Shown here: positions 1 to 8,530 of the stretch, one piece after another
Layout of the letters: every line of letters begins with the position of its first letter
Position numbering within the stretch: position 1 is the stretch's first letter
Assembly: GCF_000018025.1 (NCBI RefSeq)
Contig: NC_009831.1
Coordinates: 372,001 to 436,000 of the forward strand
Reading direction: 5' to 3'
DNA from: Shewanella sediminis HAW-EB3
Lineage (GTDB): Bacteria; Pseudomonadota; Gammaproteobacteria; Enterobacterales; Shewanellaceae
Length of the DNA stretch: 64,000 nt
The notes under the pieces: generated by a model
Told to the model about the DNA's origin: nothing
Databases searched by the model: none
Seen by the model: the letters and a program-made list of their open reading frames with translations, nothing else
Position numbers and translations under genes: made by a program

Positions 1-1232
1 TTTTTTAATGCCTCGGCTGTCCAGGCGGAGACGCCTATCTGCACGGCTTTGAAACCATGGTTAATTGCGCGCCGTGCCCCTGTCGATGCCGACAGATTAG
101 CGGGGAGACCGTTATTGAACTTAGGATCCATCACCAGAGCCATCTGACGATCGATGAGATCGGCGATATTGGCGACGGTATTTTTCATGGAATCCATGAC
201 AAAGGCGATGTGGCCGCCATAGAAGTGACCGCCATGAAGAATATGCTCGCCTTCGGCGTCTACGATAGGGTTATCGTTGGCACTGTTTAACTCAGTCTCG
301 ATAAACTGACGCATGAAAGGCAGTGCGTCTTGCAATACACCGATAATGTGCGGCGCGCAGCGGATAGAGTATCTATCCTGGAGTCTATCTGAATTTCTTG
401 GATGCTCATGATGGTTGAGATCTTCGCGGATCCAAGCGGCTATCTGGTTTTGTCCCGGATGAGGCTTAGCGGCGAACAAGATATCATCGAAGTGGTTAGA
501 GTTCCCCTTCAGAGTGAGTGATGCCATCGCGGTGATGCGGCTCGCAAGCCGGCTAAGATACTGGGCTCTGTCATAGGCTAAACACGCCAGCGCCGTCATG
601 ACGGCGGTGCCATTCATAAGGGCTAACCCCTCTTTCGGGCGCAGTCTCAGTGGGGAGATATTGAGCTTGGCATACACGTCGGCGGTGGGCTGACGCACAC
701 CTTCATAGATGACATCACGCTCGCCCACGAGTACCGCGGCCAGATACGAGAGTGGAGTCAGATCGCCACTGGCCCCTACAGAACCTTCCTCCGGGATCAC
801 CGGAATGATATTGAGGTTGAGCAGGTTTTCAATTCTCTGCAATAGCTCGTAGCTCACACCGGATTTACCTACGGCGAGCGAACTTAGTCGGCAAGCCATC
901 ACGGCGCGTGCCTGCATAGGGGAGAGTATTTCGCCTAAGCCGCAGCCATGAAATCGAGTGAGGTGCAGGGGGAGTTCATGGACCAGATCCAGGCCAACGG
1001 TAACCGTGCAAGAGTCGCCATAACCGGTTGTGACACCATAGACCACCCCCTCTTCATTAAGCAGGCTATCGATGAAGTTAGCCCCTTTTTGAATATAGGT
1101 CTGATAATCATGACTCTCTTTTAACTTTGCTTTAGCGCCTTTGGCTACTGCAACGACATCTTCCAGGGATAAGGCCCTGTGACCAAAATGAACAATCATC
1201 TCGTTTGGGTTTGATTGATTAGTCTGAGTCAT
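1..1232 (-). CDS. Aromatic amino acid ammonia-lyase (HAL/TAL family) of aryl polyene cluster, partial
   Basis: Partial gene: the frame opens at an ATG (complement of 1230-1232) and is still open at base 1, so the C-terminal part lies outside the window. The sequence carries the intact GSVGASGDL signature (Ala-Ser-Gly encoded at complement 765-773), the triad that cyclises into the MIO electrophile of histidine/tyrosine ammonia-lyases. Upstream is YGVTTGYGD, holding the conserved active-site Tyr. It starts one base after the stop of the glycosyltransferase/acyltransferase gene, so it is co-transcribed with the APE genes. HAL/TAL homologues are standard members of aryl polyene clusters and may supply the aromatic starter (inference). 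Histidine versus tyrosine specificity cannot be decided from the visible part. Confidence 0.9.
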   Translation of the reverse strand, partial: MTQTNQSNPNEMIVHFGHRALSLEDVVAVAKGAKAKLKESHDYQTYIQKGANFIDSLLNEEGVVYGVTTGYGDSCTVTVGLDLVHELPLHLTRFHGCGLGEILSPMQARAVMACRLSSLAVGKSGVSYELLQRIENLLNLNIIPVIPEEGSVGASGDLTPLSYLAAVLVGERDVIYEGVRQPTADVYAKLNISPLRLRPKEGLALMNGTAVMTALACLAYDRAQYLSRLASRITAMASLTLKGNSNHFDDILFAAKPHPGQNQIAAWIREDLNHHEHPRNSDRLQDRYSIRCAPHIIGVLQDALPFMRQFIETELNSANDNPIVDAEGEHILHGGHFYGGHIAFVMDSMKNTVANIADLIDRQMALVMDPKFNNGLPANLSASTGARRAINHGFKAVQIGVSAWTAEALK

Positions 1233-2936
1233 CTATTTATCTGTCCTGTCTTTACCCTGAAAATTGGTTCGCTGGATCTCGCAGTCCTTACGCCAAAAAT
1301 CAAAAAAATTAAACCATTGCAGCGGTTCACGCCGCGCATAATATTCGAGCCGTGAGCTGTAGTTATTAACGGCGTCTTCGAGTCTCTGCATTCGACCTTT
1401 TCTGGGGCCTTTCAGTGTATTCGAGAATGTTTCTAAGTGGACCCTGTAGCGCCCCTGCTCGCGAAGGCAGAACATTAAATATACGGGGCAATCGAGTAGC
1501 CCGGCAAGAATAAAAGGCCCCTGAGGGAAGGGAGCTTGTTTTCCCATGAAGGGGGCGTAGATCACCCGGCCTTGGGTGTTCGATGAGGTTCTATCTCCGG
1601 CGATAACGACCAACTCTCCCTCTTCAATCTTCTGCTGTAGCAACATCGAGGTTGTCGGGCCTAAGTCGGTGACCTGAATAAGGTTAAGAGAACTATCCGG
1701 GTTGAGTTGTTTTAAGACGCGATTAAAGTTTTCGGCATTTTCCGTTAACACCATGACGTTCACTTTGACCCGCTTCTGGTGAACGGAGATGGCTCGGCAT
1801 AACTCAAGGTTCCCCAGATGAGAGACCAATAATACTGCACCCTGACCGGCTGCTAGCTGATCGGCAAGGAGGGCGCGGTTGGGAAAATCGACCTGACTGA
1901 GTTGAATGCGATCGCACCAGGCATCGATGCGATCTAAGGCTGCATTACCGAAGGCAAGGAAGTGTTTGAGGCTTTGACGCCAGTCGACATTCCCTTGTAG
2001 TTGTGGCTGCTTCGGATCATAGCTTTTTACCTGCTTCAGAAATGTGAGCGAGGCTTCTCTGGCGCTACGACCTGTCAGGAAGAAATAGAAGATAACGGGA
2101 TACATGATGGCACGGCATAGCCAGTGTCCGCCGAGTTTATAACTGGCAGCCAGTAATTTTATGCCCCAATAACTGCCGCGTTCGGCGACTCCGGACCAAT
2201 GAGTATCCCGGTTGTTCTTGATGAATCTCTGTGGCAGACGTTTTAGCATGCCGAAAAACAGTCGGGTGTGCATGCCTGAGATCCGCAGATTATCCCATAA
2301 TCCCTGAAAGTGGCTGATGCCATCTTCGGGATAGATAACTTGTGTCGGTAGATGGATAACCTCTGTGCCAGCCCAGTGCAGGCGAACTAACACTTCAATA
2401 TCGAAGTCCATTCGCTCGCCTAAGGCCTGGCTCAGAAATAACTTTTCGGTGGCGGCAAGGGGGTAGACACGAAAGCCACACATGGAGTCTTGTATATCGA
2501 AACTTAAGGTCTCTACCCATACCCAGAAATGGGTGAGGTAGCGTGCGTAGAATCGACTCTTAGGAACGGACTCGTCATATTGAGGCAGGCCGGAGATTAA
2601 GGCTTTAGGGTTAGCCTCAGCTCTGGCGACCATGGCCGGGATATCGTCTAAGTTATGCTGGCCGTCGGCATCGACCTGTAGTGCATGGCTGTAACCATCT
2701 TTATAGGCGGCTCGCAGGCCTGTGGTCACCGCGGCGCCTTTGCCACGGTTAAATGGGTGATGCAATAGCGTGATCCATGAATACTTATCGGCAAGAGAAA
2801 TTAACAGGTGCCGCGTTTCATCATTGCTACCGTCGTCTACCAGGTAGCAATGAAATTCGAGCTCAGCCAGTGATTCAAGGGTCTTCTCGATCGCAGCTTG
2901 ATGATTGAAGTTCGGAATGACCAATGCTAATTGCAT
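1233..2936 (-). CDS. Glycosyltransferase family 2 / LpxL-like acyltransferase fusion (APE cluster)
   Basis: 567 residues with two domains. Residues about 1-235 are a GT-A family 2 glycosyltransferase (VIPNFNHQ start, DDGSNDET, and DADGQH as the metal-binding DxD). Residues about 280-550 resemble the LpxL/HtrB lysophospholipid acyltransferases, with VSHLGNLE fitting the HxxxxD/E motif and AGDRTSS further on. This fusion is a recognised component of aryl polyene clusters, where it is thought to help attach the polyene to a membrane lipid or sugar anchor. It overlaps the dehydratase gene by a single base (2936) and precedes the ammonia-lyase by one base. Function is assigned from domains and cluster context. 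Confidence 0.85.
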   Translation of the reverse strand: MQLALVIPNFNHQAAIEKTLESLAELEFHCYLVDDGSNDETRHLLISLADKYSWITLLHHPFNRGKGAAVTTGLRAAYKDGYSHALQVDADGQHNLDDIPAMVARAEANPKALISGLPQYDESVPKSRFYARYLTHFWVWVETLSFDIQDSMCGFRVYPLAATEKLFLSQALGERMDFDIEVLVRLHWAGTEVIHLPTQVIYPEDGISHFQGLWDNLRISGMHTRLFFGMLKRLPQRFIKNNRDTHWSGVAERGSYWGIKLLAASYKLGGHWLCRAIMYPVIFYFFLTGRSAREASLTFLKQVKSYDPKQPQLQGNVDWRQSLKHFLAFGNAALDRIDAWCDRIQLSQVDFPNRALLADQLAAGQGAVLLVSHLGNLELCRAISVHQKRVKVNVMVLTENAENFNRVLKQLNPDSSLNLIQVTDLGPTTSMLLQQKIEEGELVVIAGDRTSSNTQGRVIYAPFMGKQAPFPQGPFILAGLLDCPVYLMFCLREQGRYRVHLETFSNTLKGPRKGRMQRLEDAVNNYSSRLEYYARREPLQWFNFFDFWRKDCEIQRTNFQGKDRTDK

Positions 2937-3313
2937 CAGCTGTTCTCTATATCAGCAAGGGCTGGAGAGGCCAGTAAGATCCGGCCCGATGCGAATCGCT
3001 TCTCATCATCAAAATAGCTAAAGAGCAATTTTGTTTTACTGCTGTTTTGAGAGATTTTCAGGCTTACCTCAGAGTTTGGCAGCATTAACTGCTGAAACTT
3101 AAGCACTTCTAACGTGGCAACGTCAGCAGGGTAATTGAAATACTCACACCCCATACGAATCGCCCAGTCTAATTGAGTTACACCCGGCAGTACGGCCTGT
3201 TCGGGAAAGTGGCCGTCAAAAAATGGTAAGTCAGCGTCGATAAATATGCGCCACTCTACGGCTTCGACTTGAATGTCTGTCGAGAGGACTCTGGGCAGCT
3301 TGGATTTAATCAT
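2936..3313 (-). CDS. FabZ/ApeI-like 3-hydroxyacyl-ACP dehydratase
   Basis: 125 residues of a single hotdog fold. The segment FFDGHFPEQAVLPGVTQLDW matches the FabA/FabZ dehydratase motif with the catalytic His in GHFP. In aryl polyene synthesis such a dehydratase removes water after each ketoreduction and leaves the double bond in the growing ACP-bound chain. It overlaps the upstream AMP-ligase gene by 8 bases, so translation is probably coupled. The protein is shorter than housekeeping FabZ, which is usual for the APE paralogues. Confidence 0.85.
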   Translation of the reverse strand: MIKSKLPRVLSTDIQVEAVEWRIFIDADLPFFDGHFPEQAVLPGVTQLDWAIRMGCEYFNYPADVATLEVLKFQQLMLPNSEVSLKISQNSSKTKLLFSYFDDEKRFASGRILLASPALADIENS

Positions 3314-4685
3314 GTTCGAACAACTCAGATAATTGATTAGCTAATCTTTTTCCCTGAGAGTTCACGGGAACAGTTTCAGGGTAGCGCCAACGTCTGGGCA
3401 GGGTGACTCGTTCGAACTGGGTCAACAGATGAGCCTTAAACAGATTATTAAGGCTGAGCTTTCCCTCGGTATCTAACTGCTCTTTGCCTTGCTGAGATAA
3501 CTCAATGACGGCCCCAAGTTGCGTGCGTGGCTGATCTAAGACAAGCAGTGCCGCCTGACTGACCAAGGGGTGGCTCTCTAACAGGGCCTCCATCTGCACC
3601 AGTGACAGACGCTTCTCTTCGATTTTTACTACCCGGTCGAGTCGTCCCTGTAACTGAAACTCACCGGGCTTGAGAAGAGTGATCTTATCTTCGCATCTCA
3701 GCCATTTATCATTCTCAAGATAGGGTGATTTAAGCAGCAAGGCGCCATCTTTATCGTCTTGGCGGATATCAATGCTGTCGAAAACGCGCCAGGCTTGATC
3801 TTGTTGAGTCTGTCTACGGTAGGCTACTCCGCCAGTTTCTGTGCTGCCGAAAACCTCTATGGGTTGTCGGCCATAACAGTGAGCGATGCCTTGGGCCGCC
3901 TCGAAATTAAGCGGTCCGCCAGAGCTGAATACTAGGCTTGGCGATCTTAACTGGCGTTCGTTATCCAATGATTCCGGAAGACGGGATAACTGAGCCGGGC
4001 TACTGATCAAGCAAAGGTTGGGGAATAAACTGGTGTAATAGGTCAGCGTTTCCGGGTATTCGACAATATCGCTCAAAAATGGACGGCTGGCCGCGAGTGG
4101 CCACAGGATCTTAAACAACAGTCCATAGATGTGTTGATGAGAAACGGTCGATATCACGCTGCAGTGCGGAAGATGCTTGGCGAAAGTGTTCTCAAGGATG
4201 CTGACTTCAGCATCTAACTGCTCGAGTGTTTTACATACGGCCTTGGGATGACCGCTACTGCCGGAAGTAAAGAGAACGAGCTTTCCGTAATTGTCACACT
4301 TTGGCCAGACATTATTGGTTTCATGGAGGTCTCTCTTCAGCATGATGAAGGTTTTACCTTCACAAAGAGGCTGATCAGAGATGACTCCATCGAACTCATG
4401 GGTTATCTCACTCAAGGTGCCAGTCTGAGTGTTTGATGGCAGGATTATCTCTTTGCCCGCAAGCAGTGCGGCACATAATCCCACTGCAAACAGGTCGCTA
4501 CTTTCGCATGCCAATAACCAACGCTGTGATTTTGATTGGATCAGTTGCTGGTGGATATTGGTAACCTGGCTCGTAAAGGCGGCACCGTTGACAATATCAT
4601 GGTGATTGAAGCTGATAAGTTGTTGGCTCGATGGCCCCTTGGATAACCAAGATTTCAATAACTCTGTCATGACTTTTTTAACCAA
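3306..4685 (-). CDS. AMP-dependent acyl/aryl ligase (APE cluster)
   Basis: 459-residue adenylate-forming enzyme. The nucleotide-binding loop LFTSGSSGHPKAV is near residue 137, EVFGSTETGG corresponds to the A5 motif, and GRLDRVVKIEEKRL contains the hinge Asp and the C-terminal core. It is predicted to activate an aromatic or fatty acid as acyl-AMP and load it onto one of the two ACPs encoded upstream. Its start overlaps the preceding membrane-protein gene by 19 bases. It is shorter than typical acyl-CoA synthetases (500-600 residues), as expected for the APE type. Confidence 0.85.
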   Translation of the reverse strand: MVKKVMTELLKSWLSKGPSSQQLISFNHHDIVNGAAFTSQVTNIHQQLIQSKSQRWLLACESSDLFAVGLCAALLAGKEIILPSNTQTGTLSEITHEFDGVISDQPLCEGKTFIMLKRDLHETNNVWPKCDNYGKLVLFTSGSSGHPKAVCKTLEQLDAEVSILENTFAKHLPHCSVISTVSHQHIYGLLFKILWPLAASRPFLSDIVEYPETLTYYTSLFPNLCLISSPAQLSRLPESLDNERQLRSPSLVFSSGGPLNFEAAQGIAHCYGRQPIEVFGSTETGGVAYRRQTQQDQAWRVFDSIDIRQDDKDGALLLKSPYLENDKWLRCEDKITLLKPGEFQLQGRLDRVVKIEEKRLSLVQMEALLESHPLVSQAALLVLDQPRTQLGAVIELSQQGKEQLDTEGKLSLNNLFKAHLLTQFERVTLPRRWRYPETVPVNSQGKRLANQLSELFEHD

Positions 4686-5215
4686 ATAGTTCTATACAAC
4701 CACTCGCCACCAAGTAGCGAACCTATGAGCAGATAGGCGATAAGTCCGTTATACAGCGTCCATATTTCCAAACTGGAATAGCGAGCGGTATAGAGGGCTA
4801 CGACGCCATTGAAAACAAATAAGCCACACCAGATGAGCGTGACTTTTTGTAAGTAAGGTATCGCTTCATCGGGAAGATCAGGTTCTTTCAACCTGGCGAG
4901 TCGTTCAATCATACTCGGTCCCGATTTTAGCGAATAGCCGAACAAAAGTAGCATGCTAAGGTTAATCACCACTGGATAGTAAAGTAACCAATCATGCCTC
5001 TTTGCGATAAAACTTCCGGCAGTTAATCCTATACCGACCAATACAGGCAAAACCATCGACTTTACCTGTTGCTTTTGTATCAGCAACCGCAGAATTAAAA
5101 ACAGGCAAAGTACCATGGCTATGGTGCCTGCCGGCAAATAGTTGAGTCCAAAATAAACGGCTAAAGGATAGCCAATCAATAAGAGACTGGTGACTATTTG
5201 TAAAAATAAGCGCAT
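4667..5215 (-). CDS. COG4648-like membrane protein of APE cluster
   Basis: 182 residues with about five or six hydrophobic segments (for example residues 1-20, 23-45, 54-70, 78-97, 125-145 and 150-170) separated by short basic loops, so an inner-membrane protein. It overlaps the ACP gene by one base (5215) and the AMP-ligase gene by 19 bases. A small membrane protein at this place is typical of aryl polyene clusters. No catalytic motif is visible; a role in handing over or anchoring the product is speculation. Confidence 0.7.
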   Translation of the reverse strand: MRLFLQIVTSLLLIGYPLAVYFGLNYLPAGTIAMVLCLFLILRLLIQKQQVKSMVLPVLVGIGLTAGSFIAKRHDWLLYYPVVINLSMLLLFGYSLKSGPSMIERLARLKEPDLPDEAIPYLQKVTLIWCGLFVFNGVVALYTARYSSLEIWTLYNGLIAYLLIGSLLGGEWLYRTIWLKKS

Positions 5216-5463
5216 CAGCCTTTAGTCAGCCCTTCGATGGCGGTAACCACGTCATCGACGGTCCGTACGGCTTTAAACTCTTCGGGCTTAATTTTCTTCC
5301 CTGTCATCTGCTGCAACTTGATGACTAAGTCAACGGCATCGATACTGTCCAGATCTAACTCTTGATAGAGAGACGCTTCAAGGGTGATATCTTCGGCTTC
5401 GATTTCAAACTCATCGACTAAGATCTGAGTCAAGGCTTCAAGAATTTGTTCACGACTTTGCAT
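5215..5463 (-). CDS. Acyl carrier protein (APE cluster, second ACP)
   Basis: 82-residue acidic helical protein with LDLDSIDAVDLV around residue 38, the 4'-phosphopantetheine attachment site (Ser of DSI). It is one of two tandem ACPs, 8 bases after the first. Two ACPs are usual in aryl polyene clusters, one possibly for starter loading and the other for elongation (inference). Confidence 0.92.
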   Translation of the reverse strand: MQSREQILEALTQILVDEFEIEAEDITLEASLYQELDLDSIDAVDLVIKLQQMTGKKIKPEEFKAVRTVDDVVTAIEGLTKG

Positions 5464-5471
5464 AATCTCTC

Positions 5472-5726
5472 CTAAGCTCGCTGCGATTCAATAAAGCTAG
5501 CCAAGTTGGCCACGCTATAAAAATGTGCTTTAGTGGCTTCAGAGTTCGCTTCGATTTTCACATCGAATCGCTTTTTAATCGCTAGGCCTAGTTCCAGCGC
5601 ATCGATTGAGTCCAGCCCTAAGCCTTCTCCAAATAGCGCCGCATCAGTTTCAATATCATCGATGCTGACGTCTTCAAGATCTAAGCAATCTATGATTAAT
5701 TGTTTTATTTCGTTGTGTAAGCTCAT
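5472..5726 (-). CDS. Acyl carrier protein (APE cluster, first ACP)
   Basis: 84-residue acyl carrier protein with GLGLDSIDALELGL near residue 38; the Ser of DSI is the phosphopantetheine site. It starts 3 bases after the acyltransferase stop codon. It is distinct in sequence from its neighbour, so the pair is not a recent duplication. Confidence 0.92.
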   Translation of the reverse strand: MSLHNEIKQLIIDCLDLEDVSIDDIETDAALFGEGLGLDSIDALELGLAIKKRFDVKIEANSEATKAHFYSVANLASFIESQRA

Positions 5727-5729
5727 AAT

Positions 5730-6521
5730 TTATTTAAGTTCTTTTTTAAAGTGATCTTCGAGATCCCGTGTAAGTAGACGCGCCATTTTTGCATCGCCAC
5801 CGGCTTGTGTATCATACCTGATGTGATCGATAGTTTCGCCTACTTCAACACGCATCCCTATGGTGCGACGGGGGATTTCATACCAGGCTTCCTGCTTAGT
5901 TAAGCCAGATGCATTGGTATGAAGAATGACAGGTAAAATATCTGTCTTGGTTCTCAGTGCTATATTGGCAGCACCACGGGCAAAATCATTGATAACAGTG
6001 CCAAGGACTGTGCGTGTGCCTTCCGGGAAGATGATTAAGTTAGTCCCGCGGTCTAACACTTGCTTGCAATCAAGTAGAAGTAATTCAGCACCACGGTTAG
6101 GTATATAACCCGCGCAGGCCACAACGCCGCGCATAAAAGGGTTTCGCCAGATACCTTGTTTAACGATGCATCCGGCATTTGGCATTAAGCTTATCAATAC
6201 CACGACATCGACCAGGGTAGGATGATTCATGATCACCACCTTGCCTCTCGCCTCGCTCAGTCGCGTGATGTTAACCGGGGTGACTTTTATGACCCCAGCC
6301 CTGGTGAGCATATGGACGAACCCCCGAAACATAATATGTACGGCTTTTTGTACCCGACTAACTCTTTGCTCTCTAGTGCCCGGCCAAAACCTGAGAAGAG
6401 GTAAGATGGTTAGCGAGGTTAACAGGCCGCCGAGCCCGAAAACGATATAGCAGCTAACGCCTCCTAACCACCTGGGAATGTAGGCAATACCGGTGAGTCT
6501 CTTTGCCGGAGCGTTATCCAA
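5730..6521 (-). CDS. PlsC-like lysophospholipid acyltransferase (APE cluster)
   Basis: 263 residues with one strong N-terminal membrane segment (about 19-45). NHPTLVD near residue 99 is the HxxxxD-type acyltransferase motif (His-Pro-Thr-Leu-Val-Asp), and IFPEGTRT is the glycerolipid acyltransferase substrate motif. It probably transfers the finished polyene, or another acyl chain, to a lipid acceptor. It overlaps the upstream ketosynthase-like gene by 8 bases. Confidence 0.85.
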   Translation of the reverse strand: MDNAPAKRLTGIAYIPRWLGGVSCYIVFGLGGLLTSLTILPLLRFWPGTREQRVSRVQKAVHIMFRGFVHMLTRAGVIKVTPVNITRLSEARGKVVIMNHPTLVDVVVLISLMPNAGCIVKQGIWRNPFMRGVVACAGYIPNRGAELLLLDCKQVLDRGTNLIIFPEGTRTVLGTVINDFARGAANIALRTKTDILPVILHTNASGLTKQEAWYEIPRRTIGMRVEVGETIDHIRYDTQAGGDAKMARLLTRDLEDHFKKELK

Positions 6522-7230
6522 AACTTAACTGCCAATGATGTTTAGATAGCGTTCCACTCGTGGGCTGTTTTGTCGCCAGACTATGGAGAAGCTCTCCATA
6601 ACTCAGATCATCTGCCGAAGTTAAATTGCCTATGGTGAGCTGTGGCTGACCGGGCTCAGGCGCTGTAAGCGTCAAAACGAAGGCCATAGAGAGCGGCAGT
6701 TCCGGCTCGTCGGTGAACTGGCTATAAACCTGTGGAACCGGTTCATCACCAAAGACAAACAGGAGTGGAGTGGGGTCTTCGTGAAGCTGAGCATAAGCCT
6801 CAACCAGTGCTTGATAAAGTGTCTCACTACCTGCGGCAATCGAGGTAGAGGCGGAGCGGTTTCCCTTAAGTATGCTGTAGATCCCACTGGCGGTATTATG
6901 GACCGACTGGCTAAAGGCCGTGGGAGAAAGGGCCTCTCGATTTACGACATTATCGAGTAGCCCTATGGTGCGATTTAGCTCTCCGTGTCTGGAGCTGAAG
7001 ATGGTACGGCATTGCTGCGGCGCATCACATTGAAAGGCGGCTTCGAGTTGCATCTTGGTCAGAGCGCTATAGCGCCTGCGCTGCATGGCCGGAACCTGGG
7101 CTAATTTTGGTGCTCTGGGCAGATCTGAATCATGAGCTAATTTTGTTTCCGGCCAACGCTTCCAATCACTGGCCTGTTGGCATCGAGGAGACCAGGCTCC
7201 CCAAGAACAAATTGTAAATAGTAACTGCAC
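6514..7230 (-). CDS. Ketosynthase-like (chain-length-factor type) protein, first gene of APE operon
   Basis: 238 residues starting at a GTG (complement of 7228-7230), about half a usual ketosynthase. The pattern SPTAFSQSVHNTASGIYSI, followed by SIAAGSETLYQALVEA, matches the short beta-ketoacyl-synthase-like family found in aryl polyene and flexirubin clusters. The catalytic Cys is absent, so it cannot condense by itself and may act as a chain-length factor or partner of a ketosynthase encoded beyond the left edge. It is the most upstream gene of the operon, with about 240 bases before it. Confidence 0.75.
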   Translation of the reverse strand: MQLLFTICSWGAWSPRCQQASDWKRWPETKLAHDSDLPRAPKLAQVPAMQRRRYSALTKMQLEAAFQCDAPQQCRTIFSSRHGELNRTIGLLDNVVNREALSPTAFSQSVHNTASGIYSILKGNRSASTSIAAGSETLYQALVEAYAQLHEDPTPLLFVFGDEPVPQVYSQFTDEPELPLSMAFVLTLTAPEPGQPQLTIGNLTSADDLSYGELLHSLATKQPTSGTLSKHHWQLSFG

Positions 7231-7422
7231 CGCTTTGCCTCTGATATGACGATTGAGTCCGGGTTGTCCATAACGAGTAATATCAGAGTTGCAATACCCT
7301 AAATTTCAGTCGCCATACCCGATTCATTCTACACCAGATTCATCTCTATGATGAAGGGTTTTGGATTACAGGTGTTGTGATAATGTATCGAGGGGAGTGG
7401 ACGATTTATGAGGTAGGTTTTT

Positions 7423-7448
7423 AACCTGCAGCGCGGGGGCTGCAGGTT
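7423..7448 (-). terminator. Stem-loop after DUF3014 gene
   Basis: Perfect 10-base inverted repeat, AACCTGCAGC and its complement GCTGCAGGTT, around a GC-rich six-base loop, 27 bases past the DUF3014 stop codon. Neither side has a T-run, so it is a weak intrinsic terminator or a transcript-stabilising hairpin. Confidence 0.45.
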
Positions 7449-7474
7449 ACATTCGATGGATGAGGTTAAAGCGA

Positions 7475-8344
7475 TTAATCAGCTAGATGCTTCTTTAGTC
7501 TACGAAGCGCAGCTTTCACCTTCTTGCTATTTTCAGGGCCCATTCTCACTAATAATTTTTGCGCATTAGGAAGGGCTTCAAGTTGAGGATCGACAAATTG
7601 ATAGTTAACGCTGACACCATCGAGCTCTATGGGTTGTTCAATAATCGGCGCCGCCAGCATGATGTCGATGGCCTCCAGCATGCGCTCATTAAAGCTCATA
7701 TCACCATAACCTAACTCCTCAAATGCCTCAGATAACAGCGGGGTCAGCTCTTTATAGGTGTCAGCAAGTTGCACCTCATTTAAGTTGGCAACAAAATCGG
7801 CGTAAAGGTCGTACCTGTGGTAGCTGTCCGGGTTAAGGTAAGTTTTATTGGTGATCTCTGAAACGGTAAATACTCTCTCAGGCCCCTTGAGCGGACTGAC
7901 CTTGCGAGCGAGTTCTCCCTGCGCCAGGTTATCGACAAACACCACAAAATGTCTCACGAGATCTTTTTCGACCAGCATGGGCTCAATCGCCATACCGTCG
8001 GCCATCACGACCGTCTTGTCATGAACAAAACTATCACTCTCTTCCAACGTCGGCAGAGGTTCAATTTCTGGTTGAGGGGTCTCAACCACCTCTATTACCG
8101 GTTCGACGACAGCTTCTATCTCTGGCTCCGGGATATCGGCAATGGTGACGAGAGGCTCTTCGGGGAGCACGTCCGGTATTTCAACGGCGGCTCTCTCTTG
8201 TGGTTGTAACTCTGCGGTATCGCTGAAATAGTAATAAGCTCCACCGGAGATGAGTACCACAACGGCAAGCGCCACGATTGCTATGGTATTGGCACCGGCA
8301 GACTTTTCTTGCGGTGCTATTCTATCTTCTTGACTAACTTGCAT
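7475..8344 (-). CDS. DUF3014 domain membrane-anchored protein
   Basis: 289 residues. A single membrane helix (about 22-42, IVALAVVVLISGGAYYYF) is followed by a Pro/Glu-rich stretch of roughly 60 residues that would span part of the periplasm. The C-terminal two thirds, with LPTLEESDSFV, VRHFVVFVDNLAQGE and LLVRMGPEN, fit the DUF3014 family. The function of that family is unknown. The gene stands alone between the APE operon and recG, with about 185 bases on its upstream side. Confidence 0.75.
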   Translation of the reverse strand: MQVSQEDRIAPQEKSAGANTIAIVALAVVVLISGGAYYYFSDTAELQPQERAAVEIPDVLPEEPLVTIADIPEPEIEAVVEPVIEVVETPQPEIEPLPTLEESDSFVHDKTVVMADGMAIEPMLVEKDLVRHFVVFVDNLAQGELARKVSPLKGPERVFTVSEITNKTYLNPDSYHRYDLYADFVANLNEVQLADTYKELTPLLSEAFEELGYGDMSFNERMLEAIDIMLAAPIIEQPIELDGVSVNYQFVDPQLEALPNAQKLLVRMGPENSKKVKAALRRLKKHLAD

Positions 8345-8530
8345 TTAACATCCTTTGAAAGCTCGACTCGGTTACGGAGGGCCAAGTGCATGGCCTGATA
8401 CCAAAGCAATATGTGTGGTATCACTCCATTTTGCAAAATTCAGCGGTCTTGTCTAGGGAAGTCAGCTGAAATAAAAAATAATTAATCTGAAAGTGTGTAT
8501 TGAGCGGCGATTATTAACCTGACGGTAGCG

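Noticed and set aside
57..290. 77-codon plus-strand frame at the left edge
   Set aside because: It is antisense to the well-conserved ammonia-lyase sequence.
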